Notes: a model not told the origin generated them from the letters alone. A stretch of DNA of 12,450 bases from an uncultured Dermabacteraceae bacterium (GCA_943913905.1 CALTZZ010000068.1:1-12450); one strand, 5' to 3'. Numbered from the stretch's first letter, positions 1 to 6,855 are shown. Numbers and translations are program-made.

Positions 1-494
1 ATGCATTGTGGCTCGACCGATGGGAGGCGAAAGATCCCGCGACTGCGACGTCATCAGAGCCCAATTACGGGAGGGTCTTCCGTCAATTGCGCGCGCAGCA
101 CAAGCACTCGGTGAGCGCTTCATTCGCAATCATGCGCGACACGGAGATGGTTGGACATCTTAGCTTCGCGCCGATTCTTTGGGGACCCACCATGCAGGCG
201 TCCGCGGGCTATTGGGTAGCAGAGTCTTCGGCTGGGCAGGGGATCGCTCCGGTGGCGTTGGCTAAGGGAATCGACCACATGATCCATGGCTGGGGACTGC
301 ACCGAATCGAGGTGCTTGTAAGGCCGGAGAACTCCGCATCGTTGGCTGTGGTCCACAAGGTTGGGCTCCGTTCGGAAGGCCGACGTACCGGAGCGGTATT
401 TTCTGACGGTCGCTGGCGCGATCATGACGTCTTCGCGGTGACGGCAGAAGACGTGCCAACCCCTGAAATGCTGACTTTTTCTACATTTCGGTAG
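1..494 (+). CDS. rimJ: GNAT N-acetyltransferase, RimJ/RimL type (5' truncated)
   Basis: Acetyl-CoA-dependent N-acetyltransferase of the GNAT superfamily, of the kind annotated as ribosomal-protein-alanine acetyltransferase; the true substrate is unknown. The frame is open from the window edge to TAG at 492-494. The first readable residues (A-L-W-L-D-R-W-E-A) match the WLxPWEA segment usually found some 35-40 residues into RimJ proteins, so the N-terminus lies outside the window and the TTG at 6 is not a start. Visible GNAT parts are the strand MVGHLSF, the GYWVAESSAGQGIAPVAL segment (motif A, acetyl-CoA loop region), then HRIEVLVRPENSASLAVVHKVGL with the typical Asn-xx-Ser and the G-x-R-x-E-G region. 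In actinobacteria this gene commonly lies downstream of galU and glp/moeA and upstream of sepX, as the next gene here confirms. Family sure; symbol by synteny and similarity. Confidence 0.85.
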   Translation, partial: ALWLDRWEAKDPATATSSEPNYGRVFRQLRAQHKHSVSASFAIMRDTEMVGHLSFAPILWGPTMQASAGYWVAESSAGQGIAPVALAKGIDHMIHGWGLHRIEVLVRPENSASLAVVHKVGLRSEGRRTGAVFSDGRWRDHDVFAVTAEDVPTPEMLTFSTFR

Positions 495-510
495 ACGTTT
501 TAGTGAGCGA

Positions 511-533
511 CACGCGGTGGTCAATTCCGCGTG
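511..533. repeat. Inverted repeat upstream of sepX
   Basis: Perfect 7-bp inverted repeat, CACGCGG at 511-517 and CCGCGTG at 527-533, with a 9-nt loop. It lies between the acetyltransferase stop and the sepX start. There is no T-run after it, so it is a poor intrinsic terminator. Its right arm falls where the -35 element of the proposed sepX promoter should be, so an operator is equally possible. Confidence 0.45.
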
Positions 534-550
534 GAGAGCATCGAGTTTTC

Positions 551-563
551 TACGCTTGAGGCG
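551..563 (+). promoter_or_regulatory. Candidate -10 box for a leaderless sepX transcript
   Basis: TACGCT at 551-556 fits the actinobacterial TANNNT -10 consensus. It ends 6 nt before the GTG at 563, so transcription would begin at or near the G of the start codon. No good Shine-Dalgarno sequence precedes the GTG, which fits a leaderless message. No convincing -35 is seen. This is inference from sequence only. Confidence 0.45.
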
Positions 564-1426
564 TGGAGAATTTCAACGTCGGTGCCGTGGTATTTGCACT
601 GTTAATCGGGCTGTGGCTCGTGTACGCAATGCCTCGTTTCGCCGACCGTCGCCGAATTCTTGGTGAAGTTGAAAAAGTATCCGCCCAGCGCCATTCGGGT
701 TCCGCACGAGATCTCACGCACGCGGTCCGAAACTACTCACGCCAACGCGAGGTTGAAGTCATGCGAGATAACCGCCAGATCCTGCGCCCTGCAGATCCGA
801 CGAGCCGCCCCCGGTTCGATCTTCCTCAGAGCGAAGCAGATCTCGGTGCTCGAGTCATCGCTCCCGCACCTCGGCTCAACCGCGTCCTCACCGCGATTCT
901 TCTGTCACTCATCGTGGTAACGGTGGCACTGCTTGTGTTGGCCGCCGTCGGCGCTATGAGCGTCTGGGCTCCCGTGGCGTCGTGTGGTCTCCTCTTCGCC
1001 TACATTGCTGGCCTTCGCGTCACTAAGAATGCTCGGAAGGCGTCGGCGGCCTCGGCTCCGCAGCAGTCATCGGCGGCTGCTACCGCGCCTCCCTCGTCGG
1101 TCGAGGCTGAGGTTGAGCGCGGCGATGCGGCACCCACGTCGGCATCCAGCACGGCGAACGGGGTCGCGAATCCCTCTGAGCGCCATGAAGCCTTCGTGCG
1201 GAAAGTACTCGAGGCACGTCAGGGTGTTGCTGCCGGCACCCGGGACTCCAACGTGTCTGAAAAGTTCCGCTACGGTTCCCTTTCCAGTCAATCCAACCTG
1301 GAAGAAGCACAGCTCGAAGAGCGTGAGGCTGTGGAAGAAACCCATGGCCGTTTCCTTGGTGCGGAGCGACAGGTGATCGGTAGTGGGCTGACTATCGATG
1401 AAATTCTGGAACGCCGCCGCGCGTGA
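563..1426 (+). CDS. sepX: SepX/GlpR-like divisome membrane protein
   Basis: Actinobacteria-specific membrane protein of the SepX/GlpR type. Family knowledge: Streptomyces SepX acts in septation, and Corynebacterium GlpR is the membrane receptor for the gephyrin-like protein Glp, which contacts FtsZ. In this 287-residue protein, residues 6-23 form an N-terminal membrane helix ending in the characteristic WLVYAMPRFADRRR, followed by an Arg-rich cytoplasmic segment (about 25-105). Two closely spaced helices follow (about 108-131 and 134-151), then an Ala/Ser/Pro-rich linker (about 158-200). The tail is charged, with a Glu-rich probable helix near 240-265, and ends in LTIDEILERRRA. Start GTG 563 is chosen because it gives the helix right at the N-terminus; it may be leaderless. 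The neighbouring rimJ gene supports the assignment, and glp/moeA is expected just outside the window. Assigned by architecture and synteny, since sequence conservation in this family is low. Confidence 0.75.
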   Translation: MENFNVGAVVFALLIGLWLVYAMPRFADRRRILGEVEKVSAQRHSGSARDLTHAVRNYSRQREVEVMRDNRQILRPADPTSRPRFDLPQSEADLGARVIAPAPRLNRVLTAILLSLIVVTVALLVLAAVGAMSVWAPVASCGLLFAYIAGLRVTKNARKASAASAPQQSSAAATAPPSSVEAEVERGDAAPTSASSTANGVANPSERHEAFVRKVLEARQGVAAGTRDSNVSEKFRYGSLSSQSNLEEAQLEEREAVEETHGRFLGAERQVIGSGLTIDEILERRRA

Positions 1427-1442
1427 GCGCGCTGGTCTTTTT
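1419..1442 (+). terminator. Weak terminator-like hairpin at the sepX stop
   Basis: GCGCG (1419-1423) and CGCGC (1428-1432) form a 5-bp GC stem around a TGAG loop that contains the sepX stop codon, and TTTTT follows at 1438-1442. The stem is short and the T-run begins five bases after it, so termination would be partial at best. It could separate sepX from the next gene. Confidence 0.3.
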
Positions 1443-1460
1443 ACAGAACCTGCATCTGGC

Positions 1461-2672
1461 ATGACGTGGCGCGACTACTCCCTACAGATCGAGCGAATCG
1501 AATCTGCACTCGCCGCCGCTGACCTCACAACCCGTCCCATTGTCGTCGTTGACCTCGACGCTTTCGACGCCAATATTCAGGCCCTGCGTAAGCGGGCACA
1601 CGGGATGCCTATTAGGGTCGCCTCAAAGTCGATTCGCGTACGGGAACTTATCGCGCGCGCGGTCGCTGCCTGCGATGGTGGCATCCTTGCCTATTCCGTT
1701 CGCGAAGCACTGCACCTCATCGACCACGGTTTCCGCGACATCGTGGTCGCCTACCCGTGCGTCGATCACCATGTTCTCGCTGAACTCGCCAGCAACGAAG
1801 TCGCACGTGAGAACGTCACCGTCATGGTGGACTCCGTCGCACACGGCAATCTCATCGTGGACGCGGTTCGCGGCATTCTTTCGACGGGCGAATCGATTCG
1901 GGTCGCGCTCGAGCTAGACGTATCTTTCAGGCCCATGGCAAAGATCCATGTGGGAGCGCTGCGGTCGCCCATTTTCAGTGCGGAGCAGGCCCGGGACCTC
2001 GCCATCCGACTCAATCGCATGCCACACCTGCGCCTCGTCGGAGTTATGGGATATGAAGGTCAGATCGCCGGCACGGGGAATGCCGGAATGCATCCAATGC
2101 GCGTGGCAACGCGCGTCATTCAGTCACTCAGCGCTCGGGAATTGAATGCACGACGCGCGAGCGTGGTTGACGCAATCCAAGACGTGTGTCCCCTCGAATT
2201 TGTGAACGGCGGGGGCACCGGAAGCATCGAAAGCTCATGCCTGGATCCGACGCTGACCGATGTGGCGGCTGGTTCTGGATTCATGGGACCAGCGTTGTTC
2301 GACCAGTTCCATCACTTCTCACCTGAAGCCGCATTGTTCTTGGGGTTCTCCGTCGTGCGAAGGCCCAGGCCCGCAGTCGCAACGCTCTTCGGCGGTGGTT
2401 GGATTGCCAGTGGTCCCTTCGGTGCCGATCGAAGCCCGATGCCGGTGCACCCTGCGGGCTTGAAACTGGCATCGCTCGAAGGCGCGGGCGAAGTGCAGAC
2501 GCCGGTGGTTGGACGCGCCGCCGAGGATCTCCGACTCGGCGATACGGTATGGATGCGGCATGCGAAAGCTGGCGAACCTGCCGAGCATGTTGACTCGTAC
2601 GTACTGGTGCGTGGCAGTGCGGTGGAGGACGTGGTCCCCACATACCGCGGAGACAACCGCACTTTTCAGTAG
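1461..2672 (+). CDS. Fold-type III PLP enzyme, amino acid deaminase / D-threonine aldolase-like
   Basis: PLP-dependent enzyme with an alanine-racemase-like N-terminal barrel and a D-serine-dehydratase-like C-terminal domain, as in proteins annotated 'amino acid deaminase/aldolase'. The 403-residue protein opens with VVVDLDAFDANIQAL (about 28-42). RVASKSIR follows, with Lys56 the likely Schiff-base lysine; GVMGYEGQIAG lies mid-barrel and FVNGGGTGS near the phosphate-binding region. The end carries MRHAKAGEPAEH (365-376); relatives I recall read HAKAGELCE here, so a Cys that may bind metal appears replaced by Ala374. The start is uncertain. ATG 1461 begins the part that resembles the family; an in-frame ATG at 1398 would overlap sepX by 29 nt and add a non-homologous tail. 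Neither has a clear ribosome site. The lactone oxidase follows after 23 nt, suggesting an operon. The substrate is unknown. Confidence 0.8.
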   Translation: MTWRDYSLQIERIESALAAADLTTRPIVVVDLDAFDANIQALRKRAHGMPIRVASKSIRVRELIARAVAACDGGILAYSVREALHLIDHGFRDIVVAYPCVDHHVLAELASNEVARENVTVMVDSVAHGNLIVDAVRGILSTGESIRVALELDVSFRPMAKIHVGALRSPIFSAEQARDLAIRLNRMPHLRLVGVMGYEGQIAGTGNAGMHPMRVATRVIQSLSARELNARRASVVDAIQDVCPLEFVNGGGTGSIESSCLDPTLTDVAAGSGFMGPALFDQFHHFSPEAALFLGFSVVRRPRPAVATLFGGGWIASGPFGADRSPMPVHPAGLKLASLEGAGEVQTPVVGRAAEDLRLGDTVWMRHAKAGEPAEHVDSYVLVRGSAVEDVVPTYRGDNRTFQ

Positions 2673-2695
2673 CGACACACATCAAGGAGAACGCA

Positions 2696-4027
2696 GTGGG
2701 AACGAAAATGGGGCGCGGCCGTGTCATTGACGCGAACTGGCCGGGATCAACCACGTTCAGCCACAATGGCGTCCAGCATCCGCGCGGTGAGCGAGAACTG
2801 GTGCATCACATTGCCCGTGCCACCGCTCACGGCGAAAAAGTGAGAGCAATTGGTGCCGGTCACTCGCTGAACTCTATTGCCGACACCGTCGGTACTTTCG
2901 TGACGCTCGATCATTACCGCGGCCTTGTGAACCTGGACCGTGCCACCGGCGATGCAACGCTGCGCGCCGGCACTCGCTTGTGGGAGATCGGTCCACTGCT
3001 CGCTAAGCACGGGCGAGCACTCGCGGTAATGGGGGATATTGACCGCCAATCTATTGCGGGCGCTATCTCAACGGGCACACACGGTACCGGTGCTCGGTAC
3101 ACGGGCTTCTCCGCGATGGTCACGGGTCTCAAAATCGCGCTGGCCAACGGAGACGTGCTGTGGTGCGATCATGACCGCAATCCCCGGCTTTTCGAAGCCG
3201 CCCGCCTGGGCCTCGGAGCCCTCGGCATCATCACCGAGGTGCGGATCCGTACCGTGGAGCTGTACCGGCTGCAGCGGAAGGAATACAGCACAGATACGGA
3301 TACCGCGGTTGAATCCTTCCTGGACGAGGGAGATAAACACGACCACCGTGAACTGTTCTGGTCTCCGCAGGCTAAACGCGCGGTGGTACGCGAACTCAAC
3401 CACGTGCCTGCGGATACTCCACGAAAAATGCCGAGCAAGCCGCGGCGCCTGGTGCAAAGCGAGCTGGTAGGCAACGGTGCTTTTGCCCTCGCCAATTCGG
3501 TGGTGAGAAAAGTTCCGAAGCTCAGGGGCCCAGCTTCGGCCGGAGTATCCACTCTCATGCCGTCGTCGGAAGCCGTGGGCGCGCCCTACGAGATCTTCAC
3601 GGAGCCTCGTCGCGTGAAGTTCCGCGAAAGCGAGATGGCGATACCGGCTGATCGATTCGTGGAAGCGTTTAGTGCTCTTCGTTCGGTTCTTGAGAACCTC
3701 AACTCGCACCTTATTTTCCCGCTCGAAATCCGACGGGTGAAGGCGGACGACGTATGGCTCTCTGGAGCTTTCGACCGTGACAGTGTGTATATCGCCGCGC
3801 ATGTTCCCGTAGCCGAACCCGACGATTCATTCCTCCGGACGGTCCATGATGTGCTTGCAGGATACGATGGACGGCCTCATTGGGGCAAGCAGCATTGGCT
3901 CGCATACGACCACATGAGCACTGTGTATCCGATGCTGGACGATTTCCGCAGCGTCCGTGATGAGGTGGACCCGGCCCGGCTGTTTTCCAATGAGTACGTC
4001 GAGAGGTGCCTCGAGCCTGCTTCGTAG
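2696..4027 (+). CDS. D-arabinono-1,4-lactone oxidase family FAD-dependent oxidoreductase
   Basis: Flavoprotein of the VAO/PCMH superfamily in the aldonolactone oxidase branch (D-arabinono-, L-gulono-, L-galactonolactone oxidases). These oxidise a sugar 1,4-lactone using oxygen or another acceptor. The 443-residue protein has the FAD-binding domain at about 25-195. GAGHSLNSIADT contains His56, the usual position of covalent FAD attachment; MGDIDRQSIAGAISTGTHG (112-130) is the conserved second flavin-binding stretch. The C-terminal ALO domain carries RPHWGKQHW (393-401) and the family ending YPMLDDFRSVRDEVDP...LFSNEYVERCL. GTG 2696 is chosen for AAGGAGA at 2684-2690, five bases away; an ATG four codons later is too far from it. 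No signal peptide is seen, so cytoplasmic action is likely. It sits 23 nt behind the PLP enzyme, implying a shared but unidentified pathway. Family firm; substrate open. Confidence 0.88.
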   Translation: MGTKMGRGRVIDANWPGSTTFSHNGVQHPRGERELVHHIARATAHGEKVRAIGAGHSLNSIADTVGTFVTLDHYRGLVNLDRATGDATLRAGTRLWEIGPLLAKHGRALAVMGDIDRQSIAGAISTGTHGTGARYTGFSAMVTGLKIALANGDVLWCDHDRNPRLFEAARLGLGALGIITEVRIRTVELYRLQRKEYSTDTDTAVESFLDEGDKHDHRELFWSPQAKRAVVRELNHVPADTPRKMPSKPRRLVQSELVGNGAFALANSVVRKVPKLRGPASAGVSTLMPSSEAVGAPYEIFTEPRRVKFRESEMAIPADRFVEAFSALRSVLENLNSHLIFPLEIRRVKADDVWLSGAFDRDSVYIAAHVPVAEPDDSFLRTVHDVLAGYDGRPHWGKQHWLAYDHMSTVYPMLDDFRSVRDEVDPARLFSNEYVERCLEPAS

Positions 4028-4034
4028 CGCATGG

Positions 4035-4064
4035 TAGACCAGTGCACGGGGGAGCGGTTATAGA
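4035..4064 (+). promoter_or_regulatory. Candidate promoter of the mod operon
   Basis: TAGACC (4035-4040) and TATAGA (4059-4064) are separated by 18 bp and resemble -35 and -10 boxes. They lie in the 56-nt gap between the lactone oxidase stop and modA. The predicted start, near 4071, would leave a very short leader that includes the GAAGGG ribosome site. No obvious ModE-type palindrome was seen. Confidence 0.35.
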
Positions 4065-4083
4065 TGAGCGAAGGGATTGGGAC

Positions 4084-4881
4084 GTGAAGACAAAACCGGC
4101 AGTCGCGACAGTGGCTGCGGTAGCTGCGCTGGCTGGTGGCTGTGCCCATTCGTCGGCTCCGGGGGAGGCGGGGAATGATGGTTCGCAACCGGTGACGCTC
4201 CACGTGTTTGCGGCTGCGTCGCTCACTGAGTCGTTTGCTCAGTTAGAGAAGGACTTCGAAGCAGCGCACCCCAATGTTGATGTGGTGGTGAGCTATGCCG
4301 GGTCCCAGGATCTCGTTGCTCAGATGCAGGCGGGGGCGCCAGCAGACGTGTTTGCAAGCGCGAGCCAAACCTGGATGGACCGGGCTGCGAGCGAAGGGCT
4401 GACCGACGGTGACCCGGTGGTGTTTGCGCGAAATTCGCTGCAGCTCGCTGTGGCCCCCGGCAATCCGAAGAACGTGACGGGACTCGAGGATGTTGCTGAG
4501 CGCGACGAGCTCGTGACAGTGCGTTGCGCTGCAGCTGTGCCGTGTGGCGCGCTCACCGATAAGGTGCTTGACGCTGAGTCGGCGTCGGTCAGCTTCGACA
4601 CGGAACAAAACTCGGTTACTGACACTCTTGGACTTGTCACGGCAGGAGAAGCGGACGTTGCTTTCGTGTACACGACTGATGTGACGGCAGCTCGAGGGAA
4701 GGCCGACGGCGTCGATATCGCCGGTGCTGATTCGATCGCCACGACCTATCCCATTGCCTCGACCTCATTGTCGCGAGTGGAGAGCCGTGACGAGGTAGCC
4801 CGTCAGTTCGTGGAGTACGTGGCGGGCGCTCAGGGCCAGAAGGTTCTGGCGGGTGCCGGGTTTGAGACTGGCGAGCAGTGA
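4084..4881 (+). CDS. modA: Molybdate ABC transporter substrate-binding lipoprotein ModA
   Basis: Extracytoplasmic receptor that captures molybdate (possibly tungstate) and delivers it to ModB. The first 20 residues form a lipoprotein signal: basic VKTKP, an Ala/Val-rich core, then LAGGC with Cys20 the lipid-modified residue. The mature protein begins after a short Ser/Gly-rich tether. ModA hallmarks follow: VFAAASL (41-47, oxyanion-binding Ser46), SYAGSQDLVAQM (Ser74), GAPADVFASAS, VPCGALTDKV, and GEADVAFVYTTDV with the binding-site Tyr. GTG 4084 is chosen because it gives the correct signal peptide and has GAAGGG at 4070-4075; the frame stays open upstream but codes non-signal residues there. 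At 265 residues the length is normal. Its stop overlaps the modB start (GTGA, 4878-4881). Confidence 0.93.
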   Translation: MKTKPAVATVAAVAALAGGCAHSSAPGEAGNDGSQPVTLHVFAAASLTESFAQLEKDFEAAHPNVDVVVSYAGSQDLVAQMQAGAPADVFASASQTWMDRAASEGLTDGDPVVFARNSLQLAVAPGNPKNVTGLEDVAERDELVTVRCAAAVPCGALTDKVLDAESASVSFDTEQNSVTDTLGLVTAGEADVAFVYTTDVTAARGKADGVDIAGADSIATTYPIASTSLSRVESRDEVARQFVEYVAGAQGQKVLAGAGFETGEQ

Positions 4882-5726
4882 GCCAGGTAGTTGCGCCGAA
4901 GGCGAGCGAATCGAGGCGAAAGACGCGGCCCGGAAGGGAGAGGCTGCCGTGGGTAGTGCTGATTTTCGGTGTCGTGGCTGCAGTGACGATTGGGTTCCCC
5001 TTGGCAGCGCTTGCCTCGCGCACTAACCCCACAGTGATGGGGGAGCTTCTGGCCGATGACTCGAACCGCTCTGCACTTGCTCTCTCTGCGGGAACAGCCG
5101 CATGTGCGGCAGCGGTCTCCACGGTGAGTGGGACAGCTCTGGCGCTGTGGCTGGCTCGGCGCTCCGGGGCCCTTGTGGTCGTGGTTCGCGCTCTTGTATT
5201 GGTCCCGCTGGTGCTGCCGCCGGTTGTGTCAGGTATTGCGCTCTTGTACGCATACGGGCGGTCGGGGCCACTCGGCGCGCTTTTAGATGCCACCGGGACG
5301 CGGATCGTGTTTACGACGGCTGCGGTTGTTCTTGCCCAGATCTTCGTGTCGCTACCGTTCGTTGTTGTCACACTCGAAGGAGCTTTCCGCTCTCGCGGGC
5401 TGGAGCAAGAGTATGCGGCGGCGAGTTTGGGGGCGCGGCCGTTCCGAGTGCTTCGGACCATCACGCTCCCGCGTTTTGCTCCAATGATTGCGTTGGCGGC
5501 GCTTCTGGCGTTTGCGCGATCGCTCGGTGAGTTCGGCGCAACGCTTACGTTTGCGGGGTCGCTCGAAGGTGTGACCCGCACATTGCCGTTGCAGATCTAT
5601 CTCCTACGAGAATCGGATATGGGCGCCGCGGTGGCGATGTCCATGGTGCTTGTCATGTTCTCGCTTCTCGTTGTGGTGCTTGCGTACGCTCGGGGTCCTC
5701 AGCGGGGAGGGGAGAGACAGCAGTGA
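4878..5726 (+). CDS. modB: Molybdate ABC transporter permease ModB
   Basis: Integral membrane subunit of the molybdate importer. The 282-residue protein starts with a basic cytoplasmic tail (about 1-22, rich in Arg and Lys). Several hydrophobic helices follow, roughly at 24-46, 66-90, 98-122, 140-165, 205-220 and 245-270. The coupling EAA-type loop, EYAAASLGARPFRVLRTITL (about 178-197), contacts ModC. The stretch ARSLGEFGATLTFAG (about 213-227) is the typical ModB signature and separates it from sulfate permeases. The GTG start overlaps the modA stop, and the stop overlaps the modC start in the same GTGA manner, so translation of all three is probably coupled. The tail contains half of a 24-nt near-repeat shared with 12406-12430. 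Confidence 0.92.
   Translation: MSQVVAPKASESRRKTRPGRERLPWVVLIFGVVAAVTIGFPLAALASRTNPTVMGELLADDSNRSALALSAGTAACAAAVSTVSGTALALWLARRSGALVVVVRALVLVPLVLPPVVSGIALLYAYGRSGPLGALLDATGTRIVFTTAAVVLAQIFVSLPFVVVTLEGAFRSRGLEQEYAAASLGARPFRVLRTITLPRFAPMIALAALLAFARSLGEFGATLTFAGSLEGVTRTLPLQIYLLRESDMGAAVAMSMVLVMFSLLVVVLAYARGPQRGGERQQ
4920..4943 (+). repeat. Near-repeat, copy 1 (in modB)
   Basis: Two blocks, AAGACGCGG and CCGGAAGGGAGAGG, separated here by one base (C). The same blocks occur at 12406-12430 separated by two bases (GA). The reading frames differ in the second block, so the similarity lies at DNA level rather than in one shared peptide. Confidence 0.5.
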
Positions 5727-6817
5727 GCGGGGTGGACGTGTTCGTGGACGATCCGGTTCGTGGTGTCCACGCCGATCTTTCGATATCGGACGGGGAGAGG
5801 GTTGCACTTGTGGGCCGGAACGGGGCTGGAAAGTCGACCCTGCTCAATGCTGTCGCGGGCCTGTACCGGCCGGGTAAGCGCGGTACCGTGCGCGTGTCAG
5901 TTGGCGGGCATGACGTGTCGGGGGCAGCCTTGCACGAGCGTGCTGTCGCATCTTTGAGTCAGAGTCCGGCCCTTTTCGAGCACCTCAGTGTGTTGAGCAA
6001 CGTCATGTATGGTCCCGTGAGCCGCGGCCTCGCTCGGTCAACTGCTCGAGAACAAGCCCGCTCCATCCTTGCTCGGATGGGGATCGAGGACCTTGAACAG
6101 CGCTCGGCGCGGAACCTTTCCGGAGGACAATCACAAAAGGTCGCGTTGGCGCGCGCGTTGGCGTCAGAGCCGTCGGCGGTTCTCTTGGATGAGCCGCTTT
6201 CGGCGCTGGACGTGAATGCCGCAGAGGACATGCGCGACATGGTCACACACATGACTCGCGACCGCACGCTTTTCTTCGTGACCCACGACGTCCTGGACTT
6301 GGGGGCCTGGGCTGACCGCGTGATTCATCTTGAACGCGGCAGAGTGGAATGGGACGGCACAGTGTCCGAACTGGGGGAGCGTCCAGCGAACGATTTCCTG
6401 GCTTCTCTCACGGGGCGGGTATGGGTTCGTGGGTATCGTGAGCCACGTCAATCGTTCGTGTCCGATGCCGGCGTTCGCTTGCCCGTTCGACCCAATGAGC
6501 TTCTGACAGGGCCGGTTATGGCACTCGTGGATCCCTCGGCCATCCGCACGATCCCGGCCCCCAGTCATGGAACTAGTCAGGTGAGAGAAGACGCGGAGGC
6601 GCGGACTGCTCGTGCGGCAGTCGGGGTTCACTCCGCCGGGCGCGTAAGCCGGGTCGGGTCCACGACAGTCCAATGGATCGACGACGTGCCGGTCCTCCAG
6701 AGTTCCGGAGGCGTAGGAGGCAGGGCCGACGTCGGCCTGGTTCGCCTTGACCCGACGGCGGACGTCACGCTCGCCCCACGACCCGTTGAGCCTCAGCCAC
6801 CCGTGAGTCCTCGCTGA
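5723..6817 (+). CDS. modC: Molybdate ABC transporter ATP-binding protein ModC
   Basis: ATPase that powers molybdate import with ModB. Its 364 residues contain a complete ABC domain: Walker A GRNGAGKST (31-39), Q-loop SLSQSPALF (Gln80), signature LSGGQSQKVALARAL (132-146), Walker B AVLLDEP (152-158) with catalytic Glu157, D-loop SALD and switch His188 in FFVTHD. After about residue 230 comes a C-terminal region whose end, RVSRVGSTTVQWIDDVPV through VGLVRLDPTADVTLAP, looks like a degenerate TOBE (molybdate-binding-like) domain. The last residues are Pro-rich. GTG 5723 has a GGGGAGGGGAG ribosome site at 5704-5714 and overlaps the modB stop. ModC is assigned from position in the operon; the ATPase domain alone would not distinguish it from other importers. 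Confidence 0.88.
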   Translation: MSGVDVFVDDPVRGVHADLSISDGERVALVGRNGAGKSTLLNAVAGLYRPGKRGTVRVSVGGHDVSGAALHERAVASLSQSPALFEHLSVLSNVMYGPVSRGLARSTAREQARSILARMGIEDLEQRSARNLSGGQSQKVALARALASEPSAVLLDEPLSALDVNAAEDMRDMVTHMTRDRTLFFVTHDVLDLGAWADRVIHLERGRVEWDGTVSELGERPANDFLASLTGRVWVRGYREPRQSFVSDAGVRLPVRPNELLTGPVMALVDPSAIRTIPAPSHGTSQVREDAEARTARAAVGVHSAGRVSRVGSTTVQWIDDVPVLQSSGGVGGRADVGLVRLDPTADVTLAPRPVEPQPPVSPR

Positions 6818-6855
6818 CACAATCGAAGCTACGCATACTATTCGAAGGAGTCCTC

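Noticed and set aside
3068..3802. 244-codon open frame on the - strand opposite the lactone oxidase
   Set aside because: Antisense to a conserved flavoprotein, with no motif or ribosome site supporting it.
4006..4083. N-terminal extension of modA starting inside the lactone oxidase gene
   Set aside because: It would put 26 hydrophilic residues before a proper lipoprotein signal peptide.
4637..5581. 314-codon open frame on the - strand opposite modA/modB
   Set aside because: Low-complexity Thr/Ser/Arg/Ala-rich product typical of an antisense shadow; the sense frames are clear ModA and ModB.
6814..6841. CTGACA / TACTAT promoter-like pair upstream of the phosphatase gene
   Set aside because: The predicted transcription start would fall on the ribosome-binding site at 6844-6850, so it is inconsistent with the translation signal.
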